Source: Lineus longissimus (Eukaryota; Nemertea; Pilidiophora; Heteronemertea; Lineidae). Taken from it: 64,000 nucleotides of DNA. The DNA lies in the NCBI RefSeq assembly GCF_910592395.1, contig NC_088311.1, forward strand, positions 19,654,501 through 19,718,500. The letters run 5' to 3'. The position numbers and the translations under genes are program-made. Under the pieces are notes generated by a model. That model did not search any database. It worked only from the letters and a program-made list of their open reading frames with translations, and had not been told where the DNA came from. Below, in pieces: positions 45,052-57,470 of this stretch. Position 1 is the first letter of the stretch; every line of letters starts with the position of its first letter.

Positions 45052-46311
45052 ACACTTCATTCTCTGTAGCTTGGCCCAGTTCGCCACTTTTCAGCTCTTT
45101 GGGTCGGGCTTGAATGTCAGGTTGAAACTGGAATAGAAAAGATATGAATTCAGCACAATTGATAAACCATACAAATTTTGAAGAATTTTAAAAATTGGAC
45201 ACTGTGGTCTTCAATATTAATATGGTTGATAAAGTGGTATGTAGGCGTGTTAATGTACTCGCCCTTCAAATGTCATTATTCATGTCATTTTGGACTTTTT
45301 AAAAAAGCCCCCACTCCCTCCCTCAAACGTACTGCCTATCAGAAAAAATTACTAAAATCCGTAATAAATTAACAGAGGTCTGCATGATCCACGGCTCAGA
45401 ATTCTAATCAGAAGGCATTTGGAAATTAGCTGTGCTTAGCCTACCACTCTAAATGCAGTTTTGTCTAAACAACCAGAAGAACAAATTTGTCTGCCTTCAA
45501 TTTAGCTATCAAACTCTTTTATACATGTAGCAGTTAAGCTGCAGCTAGGGCTGGCTTGCAGTGCCCTTCAGTTCTGCTTCCCTCAGGCCATAGTCTTCGG
45601 TCCATCAGCTGAGAATTCGAGGAAGTCCTGCCTTATGCTGAATAGATACATATGCTTACACATTTCTTCACTATTTCAAACTTCTGGCACATATCTTCTT
45701 GGTTCACCACAATTTGGCATGCAGCAGTAGTGTTCAACAGTTTTTGCTGTTCAGGCATTAGCTCAGTGCAGCGTATTATAGGTGCAGCTATCAAGTTCTG
45801 GACATCTTCGGCTGAAATATCCTGAAAAAGTAGGATTTTGTGAGTGTAGGCACATGGGGTGTAGGTTGTTCTCACACCTGGTAGGCCTAATGCTAATCTT
45901 ACGTCGCGTACCATAAAAAACAGTACATATTGTGTACTCCCATTGAATGGTGTTGAGTAAAACCAGTTTCTCTCAATCATTTCAAGCACAATCTGATATC
46001 CAATATGCCAGCTAGGCTGAATGCAGGAGGCCAGCTGCCTTACTGGTTCATAGCAATGGCCGGGTGTCAGGGTGAGTTAACTAATCAGTCTTTCTACACT
46101 CATAAATACATGCACTTGTTATTCCTAAAGTGCCCAGAACTAGCACTGAGAACTAGATTTGTTGCTTCATACTCACCAGAGGTGTTTCGTTCACCCACAT
46201 GCCACTCCTTACTTCAATCTTGCCTTTTGTACATGGTTTCAGCAGTAGTTCATGACTATTGTTGATGTCAAGCTTAGCTCTGTACTCTTCCTGTACAATG
46301 CATTGGCACTT
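45052..46311 (-). CDS. Unidentified cysteine-containing protein, three internal exons (partial)
   Basis: Three minus-strand exons fit together in phase 0: 46213-46311 (KCQCIVQEEYRAKLDINNSH, then ELLLKPCTKGKIE), 45660-45821 (DISAEDVQNLIAAPIIRC, then ELMPEQQKLLNTTAACQIVV and MCQKFEIVKKC), and 45127 to about 45052 (FQPDIQARPKELKSGELGQ, end uncertain). Acceptors CCACAG, TTTTTCAG and TATTCCAG and donors GTAAGG and GTAAGC are good. Cysteine spacing faintly recalls the Cys-rich repeats of Golgi apparatus protein 1, but I do not recognise the family with confidence. Start and end were not found. It may lie inside a long laminin intron or be a separate gene. Confidence 0.5.
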
Positions 46312-47431
46312 CTGTGGATGGAAAATGTTACTCTGTTTCTTATAGTTGTGGTTAACAACTCAGGAGTAGTATTTAAAGAGATTGAATCGTCTTACAACCG
46401 AGAGCAGTAGTGACATCTGTAGCGAAATTACAAACTACTGTGTGACGTCACTAGTTCCATATAAGGAAGCTTATTTACATAACTTTACAACTTTTTGTTT
46501 ACTACGAGTTGAAAATTCGCGAGCAGCACGTGGATTCCCTGGGTGCTGTCAGCTGTTTCCACTATGGGCTACATAATCGGCCAGTCTTCTGGTATATAAA
46601 TAAAGTCGGCGATGATAGCGGATGCAGTTAGGACATGTTACATCGTCAATAGTAATAGAAGTGATGTTTTAGCAAAGAAAAGATGGAGAATGCAAAGAAT
46701 AGTAGTACATATATATGGACTTTGAGTCGGGTGGGGACGTGGAAACCATGGAAACCAAATAACCTTAGAAAGAGGACTGATTACGATACGAACATGATAT
46801 ACATAGCGATACCAGACAAAACGCCGTGTATGTGATGTATGCTTTCATGAGTGAGGTTTCACATACCTGGGCGCATCAGTTTTCATTGGGATAGCCTACT
46901 GTATTTTGCAGCGGAAGGCTAGGCCTTGAAGACTCCAAAAAAGAACTTAGCAGCATCAGATGAATATAGTAGGCCTTTCCTCTCTCCTTCGATTCCAACA
47001 GTAAGGAACGGCAGTGTAACTTATTCGTTTATCCGCAAGCGAAGAAACTAGACTAGGCAGTTTGTCGCAAAACATCCAAATACATGTAGTACCTTACGAA
47101 TCTGCAAGGGGCGCGTTAACGATAATGTTGAAAAAATGAATATAAAAATTGGTCGCATCGGTCGTAAATATTGTCTTATTTTTCAAGATGAGAGTATGTT
47201 GATGATAAGAAAACGTAAACCAATGACAGACCAGTATTTCTTAAACCTTGCAGGTGTTTTGGGGTCCTTGAAACTCCTTATATTTATCAATGAAACCTTA
47301 TTCCCGCCTAAGGTTTTGACCGGGCCGTCCAAAACTCCCCATTTTTTGGCGGGCCCTTCCCTTTAAGGTGTTCATAAACCATATGATTTCAATAATATGA
47401 TGATCAGGCCAGAACACTCTTTAAAGGCCTT
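46312..47431. other. No gene recognised
   Basis: AT-rich sequence between the unidentified minus-strand exons and the piggyBac remnant. No exon with convincing splice sites and no repeat beyond weak TTAA-flanked motifs were seen. Confidence 0.5.
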
Positions 47432-47883
47432 TTAACCCTTAAAACGCCGAATTTCCCAGGATTTCTCAGAAGGGGGTGCATGACTCTTCATCCCCAGACG
47501 AACTGTCTCCACGAGGGCCTCCATCAATAGCCCCATCACTATCGCTATAGCATCATGCTGTACAACAGGTACATAGTCATCATCTGAATCAAAATCAGAC
47601 TCGTACTCGCCCTCACTACCGGTAAAACTAGGGTCATCACTCACATTACTATATTGTCAGTAACATTCATCAAAATCCTGGTAATTTCGTCTGTCATCAG
47701 ATGCCCTTTTCTCGACATTTTTTGGGTGAATTTGATTGAAAAATTCCACAAACGACTGCATCGTTTACAATGTATTGGAATAAGACTGATTCCGTTAGAG
47801 CCGTTGCCTGTTGAGCTACGATCGTCTGCGCGCGAAATTTTAAAAAACATGCATAAAAGCGTGGTTGGCCATTTGAGGGTTAA
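47432..47883 (-). mobile_element. piggyBac-type remnant, internally deleted
   Basis: The ends are TTAACCCTTAAAACGCC (from 47432) and, on the other strand, TTAACCCTCAAATGGCC (from 47883), with the TTAA target typical of piggyBac. Inside, on the minus strand, are MSRKGHLMTDEITRILMN and, one base out of frame, SDDPSFTGSEGEYESDFDSD, the acidic N-terminal style of piggyBac transposases. A frameshift and the loss of the catalytic part make it non-autonomous. It sits within the last exon of the DED-ZU5 gene. Confidence 0.7.
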
Positions 47884-50800
47884 TGGAGGTGTCAAAACCA
47901 AGAAACAAACTGATCAATAGATCCTCATATTTCTGTGGATATACATGTAATCCGACTGCAAACGGGTCCTCCATAAATAACTATATTTCAGCCTTTTAAA
48001 ATAAATCATGGTAATGGTCAAGGTTATTGTCACACGTCGATTACATTGTTGCTCCTTGCAAAAAAAGAGAGTGACATTAGAGATCTGAGGCTTTGACACT
48101 ACTTTGTTGATGACAAAGTCATATTGAATCTAACCAGAAACAAATAGTAAGCTTGGTATCTGTTTGTTATCTTACCTTGATAGTAAAATTGTTGTCAAAT
48201 ACAATACAAATAACAACCTTCTGGGGAAAAATTCCCTGTTTGTCTTGTTTTATGGTTGCCGCGAGTAGACGTGCCTTTAGGTGAGGAAGAGACGTCTGCC
48301 TTCGATCTATGGCAATGACAAATGTTGAAAAGTGTTCCAAAGTGATCATTGCAGAATCCTTGTCCAGTTGGCAGTTTCCATCCATTTCCGTATATTCGCC
48401 AGTACACTCATTTAGAAAATAGAGTTTAAGTACATTCTTGTCATATTCCTTAGGATCTATCTCAGCTTTGTGTTTGATTTTCAGCATGATTGGTTTCTTA
48501 AATTTTAGATTTGGTGGTCCAAATCTGACAGGTATTGAATATTGATGTAGATCGAACGCACGAACAGATGTTTCTGTATAACAGCAGGTGTCAAAACCAA
48601 GAAACAAACTGATCAATAGATCCTCATATTTCTGTGGATATACATGTAATCCGACTGCAAACGGGTCCTCCATAAATAACTATATTTCAGCCTTTTAAAA
48701 TAAATCATGGTAATGGTCAAGGTTATTGTCACACGTCGATTACATTGTTGCTCCTTGCAAAAAAAGAGAGTGACATTAGAGATCTGAGGCTTTGACACTA
48801 CTTTGTTGATGACAAAGTCATATTGAATCTAACCAGAAACAAATAGTAAGCTTGGTATCTGTTTGTTATCTTACCTTGATAGTAAAATTGTTGTCAAATA
48901 CAATACAAATAACAACCTTCTGGGGAAAAATTCCCTGTTTGTCTTGTTTTATGGTTGCCGCGAGTAGACGTGCCTTTAGGTGAGGAAGAGACGTCTGCCT
49001 TCGATCTATGGCAATGACAAATGTTGAAAAGTGTTCCAAAGTGATCATTGCAGAATCCTTGTCCAGTTGGCAGTTTCCATCCATTTCCGTATATTCGCCA
49101 GTACACTCATTTAGAAAATAGAGTTTAAGTACATTCTTGTCATATTCCTTAGGATCTATCTCAGCTTTGTGTTTGATTTTCAGCATGATTGGTTTCTTAA
49201 ATTTTAGATTTGGTGGTCCAAATCTGACAGGTATTGAATATTGATGTAGATCGAACGCACGAACAGATGTTTCTGTATAACAGCAGGAGATAATTTCTGT
49301 TTTTTCAACAGCATTTGGTTGTATAGTGAAAAGGACATCATCTTCTCCCAATCTTAGAGTCAATTCTGAAGAGAAAAGAGTTTGTAATAAGGAGTACGAT
49401 GGTATAGGGGAGTGTCATGGTTTCGATGCCCTTTTGAGGTGTGTCGTTCTTTCCCGTTAAAGTTTGAAGATTGAATGAGTAGTTGTTGGCCGCTTGTCAA
49501 CATTGACCAAAAAACTCTAGGGGTGGACAAATGTGAGAACTAATTTTGGTAGATGGCACAGTAAAGAACCGGTATGAAGGAAACTGGCGATAATAGTGTG
49601 CTTCTCTTCAATACACTTTTAAGCGCACTGTGTGGAGCTTATATGATACTGTGGTGTCCATCGTCAACCGACTTCGTCATTCAATAGCAGAGCATGTTTA
49701 ATCCTTTCGGCACTGATCTCGCCGTGCGGCGAGCACAACGTCACCATGCTTTGGGCCTGATCTTGCCACACGGCGAGCAACTGCACCACTTCAACAAACT
49801 TCATTCTGCCTGTTCTAATGGGCGAAATTCCGGGTTTTACAACTAGCTTTATTGGGGATTCCCAACACAGTAAGCTCTCGCTTTTCTATTCAGTGCAACT
49901 CAATTGGATCTCATTCAAATGATACGAAGTAATTAGTGGTCACTGACTGCACATTTCGTCAAGATGGCATCTTTGAAGCCAGTAAAAGATGTTGCCGAAG
50001 TTCTAGCAATAATTTCTGTGATTCTCTGATGTTGATGTTTGGATATTTTTGCCATGTACACAATATACATGCACAGGGTCTACCAGATCAGTTGAGGAGG
50101 AAAAATTTTAGGGGTCTGAGACTTGAGGGGGGTCAAGTTGAACTCCCAAAAATCTTACAAAATTCACCAAATCACCCAAATCATGGTATTTTCAAATACT
50201 TTAGGAAAAATGCTACCAAACAATTTTTTGGACCATGGGAATTGCATTGATGCTTCTCCTTCTAAAATGAGTTTGAAGTTTTGTGATTGCTCTGTATTAC
50301 GGTATCAAAAATACCTTCAGGCCCAAAAGGATGAAAATACCATTAGTACCTAAAGGGTTAAAAAGTGCTGTGGCTAAACGTGGCATGATGGTAGCATTAT
50401 ATATGCCTTGACACCTATTTTGTTTTCATGATTGGACCTACTTTCTGGTTATTGGGTGGTCATCTTGAAAATCTGTTTTTGTCATTTTGAAGATAATGAT
50501 TGAAGCTAGAGCAACAACATTTTTGTGGTGGGTGTATGTAATAAGGATACATTACATATCAGACAGGTTTTTTGATTTGACCTACTTTTCAAGGTCATGT
50601 AAGTCAAATGGCATAAATTGGCCATTAGAGAGGGACTATGGCACGTTACTAAACCGCTAAATCTATGTAGCTATGAGGGTGGCCAAAACTGAAAAGGTAA
50701 ATGTGCAACATTAGCCTAGCCGTTTCATTTTGCACTTTTGTGGAGGATCGAGGCCTGTCTAAACATGCTAAATGAGCTAATGAATTATACACGGACTAGT

Positions 50801-53800
50801 CGGACATTCATTCTAAAATCTCACAATGTCTAGTGTTAATGCGAATAGCTCAGTTTGAGAGAGAATGAAGTATTTTTTATTGGAAATCTTAGAGGCTTTT
50901 TTTCATTTTTCTTTTTTATTACAGTGTACATTGTGACTGTGAATGAGCCTTGGAAGTCTACAGTAAACTAGGGCAGATATCTAGAACAAGAATTTTTTTT
51001 CGTACTGTGATAAGTACTAACACGCTGTGCATTGCATTGTTGGGGATTCCCCTTCCCCACTTTCAATCTCGTGATGGGTTTTTTGCCTTGGCGAGTTTTA
51101 GTCCATGTTTTACCCCTTTTATATCTCCTAAGCCATCATCAGCTTCACTAGCTGCGACCCGAGATATCTGATAGGTAGTTTAGAAACCTACTGCGGTTTT
51201 TTCTGGCTATACCAAAGGCAGCATTTGCATAGAATATTCTTTGTGGAATGGCTTCTGGATTTTCTGGATGGGCTTCTGAACTATACGTCAATACATCAAC
51301 CACCTCTTGTATCTTAGATGTACTTTGTTGAAAAATAGCCTCAATGTTGTAAAGATCCTCTGCGTTGCCAGGAGCTGAATTAAAGATTTTAAGGCATTTT
51401 ACATTCAAATACGGTTATAGAGAATAGAGAATAATTCAATATTTTAACTTGTTGTAACTTGTAAACAGTAAAGCGAGGATACTGCAACAACATATCGTAG
51501 TCTGATTAATCTATTTATCTCAACGTGGACCGAAGTTGTCATGTCTGGAAATAGCATGATCAAAACATAACCCCTAAATCAAAGTTTTAAAAACTTTTTT
51601 TATAGATTGGGTTTATTGTTAGATATAAACTGCTGTAGAGGCGTCATCTGACTTCAAACTTTAACCTTGGTCCATCCTGAAACCTTTCAGTAGAACCAAG
51701 ATGAACTACTCATTGAGGGCTACAACCTGAGCATTTCTGACTGGTAGCCATTTATCATCTTAATACACCTGGGTGATATAAGACAAGTTGGACAAAGACA
51801 GCTCCCTGAAGTCTCACACCAACTATAGGATTTGAATCATGGACCTCTTGACAGCTAGCTGAGACTTTAACAGGTTTGTCACCAGGAAACTTAAATGTCA
51901 TTAATGAGTCTTCGTGATACATGTAAAGGAAATATAGGAACTTCAGCTTACTTTTACTTCTGTTCTGCTTCATGTAGTCTTCTACCATCCTTTTGAGTTC
52001 ATGACATTCGAGTTCATCAAACAGACGGACAAGAAGGTTGAAGTCATTCTTTGTTGAGTTAATTTTACCTTGTCTTTGGTAAAAAAAAACCACAAAAGAA
52101 TACATGAATTAGGAATTTTGAAACAGTGTGAAGGAATCTGTTGTCTGTCCTGTAATAAAATAAAGAATATACATGTATATAGTTTTCTCTGGTATGTATG
52201 TCAACTGCTGTCTTAGTATACGAGGAGAAATGATCCATAGCCCCCCCCCCCCCCCCCCCCCCAGGGATAGAAAGGAAATTTGGGAGAAGGATGACACAGG
52301 TCTGACAGGATAGGAATTTGCCAAATGAGACTAACATTACCAACTGGAATACATGTAAGATATTTCATGAATATCTACAGGATGGCCAAAAATGCTTTCG
52401 AAAATTATGCTTGCCTGATATCTCGAAGTTTCCTTAATTGGCCCACAAAACAGGAGAAGCATTACAATGTATTTCATAGTGGTATTATTTGCGAAAGGAG
52501 ATGAGTGTTGAGTCGAGGTCAATTATCAGCAATCTATTTAGTGGCGCTGATGGGGCCCTGGCAATCTTTCAAAAATGGTCATCAACAAAATTTGGCAAAC
52601 ACCAAGTTTCTGAATGCAACTTTGGAAGAAATATGAAATAATTTTCAACAAAATGAATAAAAATGAATAGAAATGGAAAGTATGCAATATCTTAACTCTT
52701 TCAGCCCTATGACCGTGTATAAATGGATATCTAAACCATTTCCAAATCCTGCAACCGCATATACATGATATACACGGCAATGCCGATACCAGTTTCTAGC
52801 TCATCATTGACGATCGCAAATGCGATTGGAGAGCCATCTATGGTAAGCCAATCCAACCAATTGACTTCTGGGCTTCTATGAAAAAATCTGCAGACATCAT
52901 TTGTGACCCGCCATGGCAAGATGAGACGCATGTCGCTCCGAGCTTGACAGGTTGAGACGGACTGGTTGTCCATTTCACTATTGTCTGCCTTTTGTGAAAT
53001 CTGAGTGTATCAATTTCTTCTGTTATGTCCCGGTGTCCTTTTAGGCTCATCTTCTGTGCGACATGCGACTCATTTTGCCATGCTGGGTCACATTTGGTTC
53101 GTTTTGAGTCTACTGGGGGGGGGGGGGGGGGTTGAATCTGACTTGCTGAGATTTCACAATGGCGATTTTTTTCATACAATCGAGTACTATGCCTAGTGAA
53201 AGTGTCCACAGGACCTTGATGTTGTATATATTGTTCTGAAACTTGTTGGTCATTGTCTTTTGGTACTCTATATCTGTTCCCTATCAGTTTATAAAAATAA
53301 TTCAAGAGATTTTCAAGAAAATTATCCTTCATTTGATAAAAGTGGCTTCCGCCAATTCTTCGGAAAAATTTCAAGAGACAAAAAGTGGCAAAGTTTCACA
53401 GATTCTGAAAAACATACAAATTCATGGATATCTATAATCTACATATCACAGTAATGTCTGGAGCACGACCTTTCTAATGCTACCAAGCAAGTAGTGGTAG
53501 GGTGAGTAGTTCGGGTTTTTTTTAAATCCCGAAATCTTGCTTTTTTCTGAAAATCAGCTAGGTTCTGGGAGTTGATAGAACATTTTAGATTTTTTGGAAA
53601 ATCTATTGTTCCGTTTTTTGTCAGGCTCTTCTTGGGTGTTCTAGTGCATAATGTATAACTCCCCAAATGTTGACACAATTTTTAGAGAATTTGGTTGATC
53701 AGATTTTTCACAATTAACCCTTGAAGAGTAAAATAAAAGTGTCGACAGAATTTAATCTTCCTTTGACACCTTGTTTACCTATATAGAATCCAGCTACAGG

Positions 53801-55683
53801 ATAATTAGACATTGGATATTCATCCCCGGCCGGCCCGCATAATTTGTTCTCGGACTATACATCCCCAGGATGATTCGTGCCTAGATAATTTGTTCCTTTG
53901 TTCTGTAGGATTATTCATCCCTGCTAATGAATGGTCCCTGATTTTTCTTCAAAATTCAGGTAGCTTAAATAAAGAGTGAGTAGATTAGAGCCACTCTGCT
54001 TTTCATTACTGTAGTCACAGCGAGCATTTAAAACGACCCAGAAATGTCTGAGCGGATATCAGGTTGTATATGACTTCTATGGGCCCATTTATGTTTGGCT
54101 GGCCATTCCCGCCAAAAAAACGCACTCGTCCATGGAGGCCGCCATTTACATCGTATGAAGTCCAAAAATTGTATGTTACGTCATATCGACCTCTATTGCA
54201 CCGAGGTGCGTAAATTTTGCAATCACCCAAGCATCCGGGTTTTTGATTTAACCTAATTTTCAAGGGCATGGAGGTCAAATGGCGTAAATTGGCCATTTGA
54301 GTGTAAGGATATGGCACGTTTCTTAACCGCTAAAGCTATGAACTTGAAATTTGGTACAGATGACTCCCTATGTCATGTATCCTCTGACACTGAATTTTGG
54401 TCCAATCTGATTCTTGACTTGGCCACCAGGGGGCCAGAAGTGGAAACCTAAAAAGTGTGATATCTCTCTTATGAGTGACTCGTTTTCAATAACAATTTTA
54501 TGGTAGGTTCGCCTAGCAAGGATACATCACATATCTTCTGGGTTTTTGATTTGACCTAATTTTCAAGGTCACATAGGTCAAATTGCATGAATTGGCCATT
54601 TGAGTGTAACTATGGCACGTTTCTTAACCGCAAAAGCTAGGCATGAGCTTGAAATTTGGTACGGATGACTGACTCCATACGTTATGTAACCTCGGACACC
54701 GAATTTTGATCCGATCTTATTCTCGACTTGGCCACCAGGAGGCCAAAACTAAAAAAGGTAAAAAGGGCAATATCTCGCTTATTAGTGACTTGTTTTCGAT
54801 GATATTTTTATGGTAGGTACTCCAAGCAACGATACATCACATGTCATACCAACTTTGGTTTGACCTATATACTATACATGTAGCATGTTTCTTAACCAGG
54901 ATGAATTCCTAACCGCCAAATATTTATGCGGTGAGCAAAATGGCCCTTGGCCGTTCCATTATCATTGCATCCTATATATAATAGGACATCAAGACCATAA
55001 ATATGAATATTACTAATACATTTTTCTCAGCTTTTTCTATTTCTTAGCAAGAAAATACAAAATTCATGGAAAACGCTAAAGACCTCTGAGAGAAAAAGCT
55101 TAATTAATTTTAACATGTCTGGCGCCTAAGGGGTTAATTACCCAGAGAGTAACTTTTGAAAATGATTATACATGTAGGTTTTACAGATTGGGATGCATTA
55201 TACTCGGAAACAAATTATCCTGAACGAATTATCCTAGAGACAGATTATCCTCCGGGCAAATTATCTACCTGTAGGTATGTGTTTTTGGGATAAAATATCC
55301 CGAGCCAACTTCCAATTTGAAGCTGTCCAGCAGCTTTTGTTATTAACAATTTAGACCTTTAATGGCCCCCACCACACCCAGCCCCTCATTAGGATTAAAT
55401 CAATTATTTACATCAGGAAATACTTCAGGTGAATGAACAAAATTTAAGATTATGTAAATATAGCTTACCTTTCAAGCGAGAAGCAGATGTCTGGAAAAGA
55501 ATCAAGTTTTTCAAGATCTCTGATTGTAACTTCACAACCACGCAGTCTATTTTTTATCCTATCAAGTATGTCTTTGTTTATTCTATTGCCTAGTTCAAGA
55601 TAAAAGGCATTGGGCACCATAATTGAAGTTTTTGAATCACTCCTTTGTGTTGCTCTTCTGGATGGTGTGTTTGAGGTATCCAT
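47840..55683 (-). CDS. DED-ZU5 protein, six-exon model, 551 codons plus stop
   Basis: Exons (minus strand): 55469-55683, 51952-52073, 51192-51374, 48875-49365, 48176-48679, 47840-47980. The phases agree and the sum is 1,656 bp. Residues about 25-112 form a death effector domain: FYLELGNRINKDIL, then LEKLDSFPDICFSLERQGKI and LLVRLFDELECHELKRMVED, matching the DLF..LE and HDL..V landmarks of FADD-type DEDs. About 60 linker residues follow, then a ZU5-like domain (LTLRLGEDDVLFTIQPNAV, VRFGPPNLKFKKPIMLKIKH) and a UPA-like tail (LAATIKQDKQG, QKVVICIVFDNN, LFMEDPFAVGLHVYPQKYED). Exon 48176-48679 arises from a tandem duplication that repeats most of ZU5. The last 14 codons come from an inserted piggyBac-type remnant. 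DEDs recruit caspases and adaptors, so a role in apoptosis or innate signalling is inferred. Linking exon 51192-51374 to ZU5 uses donor GTAGGT; alternatively that exon ends at a stop near 51150 and two genes exist. Confidence 0.6.
47889..49288. repeat. Perfect 699-bp tandem duplication inside the DED-ZU5 gene
   Basis: Bases from 47891 and from 48590 run in parallel with an offset of exactly 699 and no difference seen by eye. The unit contains most of the ZU5 exon, an intron and the start of the UPA-like exon. 699 is 233 codons, and the junction near 48588 fuses UPA-like codons to ZU5 codons in frame. The breakpoints share a short AGG. Confidence 0.9.
49698..50361. mobile_element. piggyBac-like MITE candidate
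   Basis: The left end reads TTAATCCTTTCGGCACTGAT; the right end, on the other strand, reads TTAACCCTTTAGGTACTAAT. Both begin with TTAA and share most of the next 16 bases. The interior (GCCGTGCGGCGAGCAC twice with variation) has no long reading frame. Confidence 0.5.
51765..51890 (-). mobile_element. tRNA-derived SINE within a DED-ZU5 intron
   Basis: The minus strand shows AGCTAGCTGTCAAGAGGTCC and a B-box-like GATTCAAATCC, then TATATCACCCAGGTGTATTA and AAATGGCTACCAG near the tail, a common SINE ending. Confidence 0.6.
52242..52261 (+). repeat. Poly-C tract
   Basis: About twenty consecutive C in a DED-ZU5 intron; length is likely unreliable in sequencing. Confidence 0.9.
52901..53094. mobile_element. 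MITE, GCATGTCGC inverted-repeat family, copy 1
   Basis: The left end TTGTGACCCGCCATGGCAAG, continuing to ACGCATGTCGCT, is matched by the minus strand of the right end, AATGTGACCCAGCATGGCAA continuing to TCGCATGTCGCA. It lies in a DED-ZU5 intron. Confidence 0.75.
54237..54850 (+). repeat. Two tandem units of about 302 bp
   Basis: GGGTTTTTGATTTRACCTAA, GGCACGTTTCTTAACCGC, AGCTTGAAATTTGGTAC-like sequence, CTTGGCCACCAGG and TTTTATGGTAGGT occur in the same order in both units. Related copies lie at 50565-50700, 58000-58450 and within the GPCR spacers. Confidence 0.8.
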
Positions 55684-56299
55684 ACTCACTGTTGAGTATG
55701 CGGTGCTTCCTTTATTTCCCCTTGGTACCCTGGCTTTTCCTGGTGGTGTATGTGAGGGTGTATTTGTTGCCCTTGATGTGTCAGGTGTATCTGGCTTCGA
55801 TGAGGTTCACTCCGTTCTGGACTGTAAGGACATGAGTCATCACTATTTATTCAGTCCGTCATTTGATCGGAAGAACTGGCGAAATCAACGATGGATGTGA
55901 TTGGACGTTGTGATTCAGTATTATCAAAACCCAATGAGAAGACTTGCGTGACAGAACTTCTAAAAAGATGCGTCATAAGGATATCGTGGGAAGGACTTAA
56001 TTAACTTATATCTGACTTGATAAATCTAATGTCGGGCAATACAGTGTCAGCTGTATTATAATGACCTTTTAGCTGACAACTTGCCAAATGTGTTATCAAA
56101 CAATGAGCAGTCCATTGATTTCTGGGAACAATATCCGATCAGGATCCAATTGACATAATAAATGCAATTGTATGATGGATGAATGTGACCAAACTATGCT
56201 TTTCTGATCGGGGATTATTAATTTTTTAACCGATTTCTGTTGATGGAGACGTGTGTCTCTTTCTAAAAATACCATGGTTTTACAAATTGCCATTTCAAG

Positions 56300-57278
56300 G
56301 AAAAATTCAGCCATGGCGATTTAGCGGATCCTGCGGATTCTGCGGAACCTGCAAAATCTGGGCAGAATCAGCATAAAAACAGCACGAGAATATCGATATT
56401 ATGATAAATTATCCTTATAATAAATATTTGTAATATTCCATAACTGTTGAATTGTCTAAACCGCTAAGATTATCAAGCATTTCGGAAAAACCCCAACATG
56501 CATGAAAAAAATGTCTGCATTCTATTATCGGACGATTTCCACATTGGCCGTGATCTATAACCCAGGCCGAGTTGATAGGCCGAGTTGGCCCGTAATCGTG
56601 TAAGTCGTTACTAACGCACCCGAAAAACACATGTCATTTTTGATCATTCGTTAATTTGTTAATATCGTGCAGAATACAATAGGGACGGACACTTTTTCCA
56701 GGGGGACATTTCAAACTTCTACACTGGCCTGGTTGACACGTCTCTCTTTATTTTACAACATCGCAAAATTGTGCACGAGCAACATACGATTGCCTTGATG
56801 ATCCATCATAAATTAAGATATTCAAGTCACATGATGACTGAGTGATGATGTCCAGGACTCCCAGATGACAAATCAGTTTAAACAGAGAATTTCCCACTCT
56901 CATGATAATAAATAAAAGATTTTTCTAAAACGTCCACCCGAGTCAATCATCCCACTCTTGATGACCAAACAGCCAGCAAGATCATGTGGTGACAGGTGAC
57001 AAGCCTGAGATCCTGGCAACGATCCTTAAAACCACCCCAAGTCCCAGGAGGCGAAACAACTAATTTTTGGGTAGAGTGACTCTCAGACACTCTCGCGGCC
57101 ACCTTCAGCGCCACCACGTGGGGCCTAATGGTATTAGGCTAAGTTTGGGGGCGAAAAGGCTGGGGGCGAAAACGTCAGGGAGCGAAACGACCGGATACCC
57201 ATAACATAGAAAGTCCGCTGCAGACCAGATTCCGCAGAATCCGCAGGATCCGCTAAATCGCCATGGCCGAAAAATTCA
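56300..57278. mobile_element. DNA transposon with about 36-bp TIRs and a 10-bp target duplication (MULE-like)
   Basis: The target duplication GAAAAATTCA flanks it at 56300-56309 and 57269-57278. The inverted ends start GCCATGGCGATTTAGCGGAT and continue through CCTGCGGATTCTGCGGAA, identical by eye on both sides. About 960 bp; no long coding frame, so non-autonomous. A 9-11 bp duplication is typical of Mutator-like elements (inference). Confidence 0.8.
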
Positions 57279-57470
57279 TAATAGCCTCTTTCTGAGTAAA
57301 GAGTTTTGTAGCTAAACCAAGACCCTCCTGGGTAAAGGTAAATTTAGCATTTTGCATGGCACTCCCATCAGAGACATAGAAAGACTGAAATATGGGAGGT
57401 ATTAAAACATCCTAACAAACTAATCAAAATAGGGAATCAGAAATGTACATCAGGCTACCAAATGTGACTC

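Noticed and set aside
47654-47920. Plus-strand frame of 88 codons over the piggyBac remnant
   Set aside because: It lies opposite the transposase remnant and has no family features.
51755-51950. Extension of the DED exon past 51952 as coding
   Set aside because: It runs through a good donor (GTAAGC) into a SINE.
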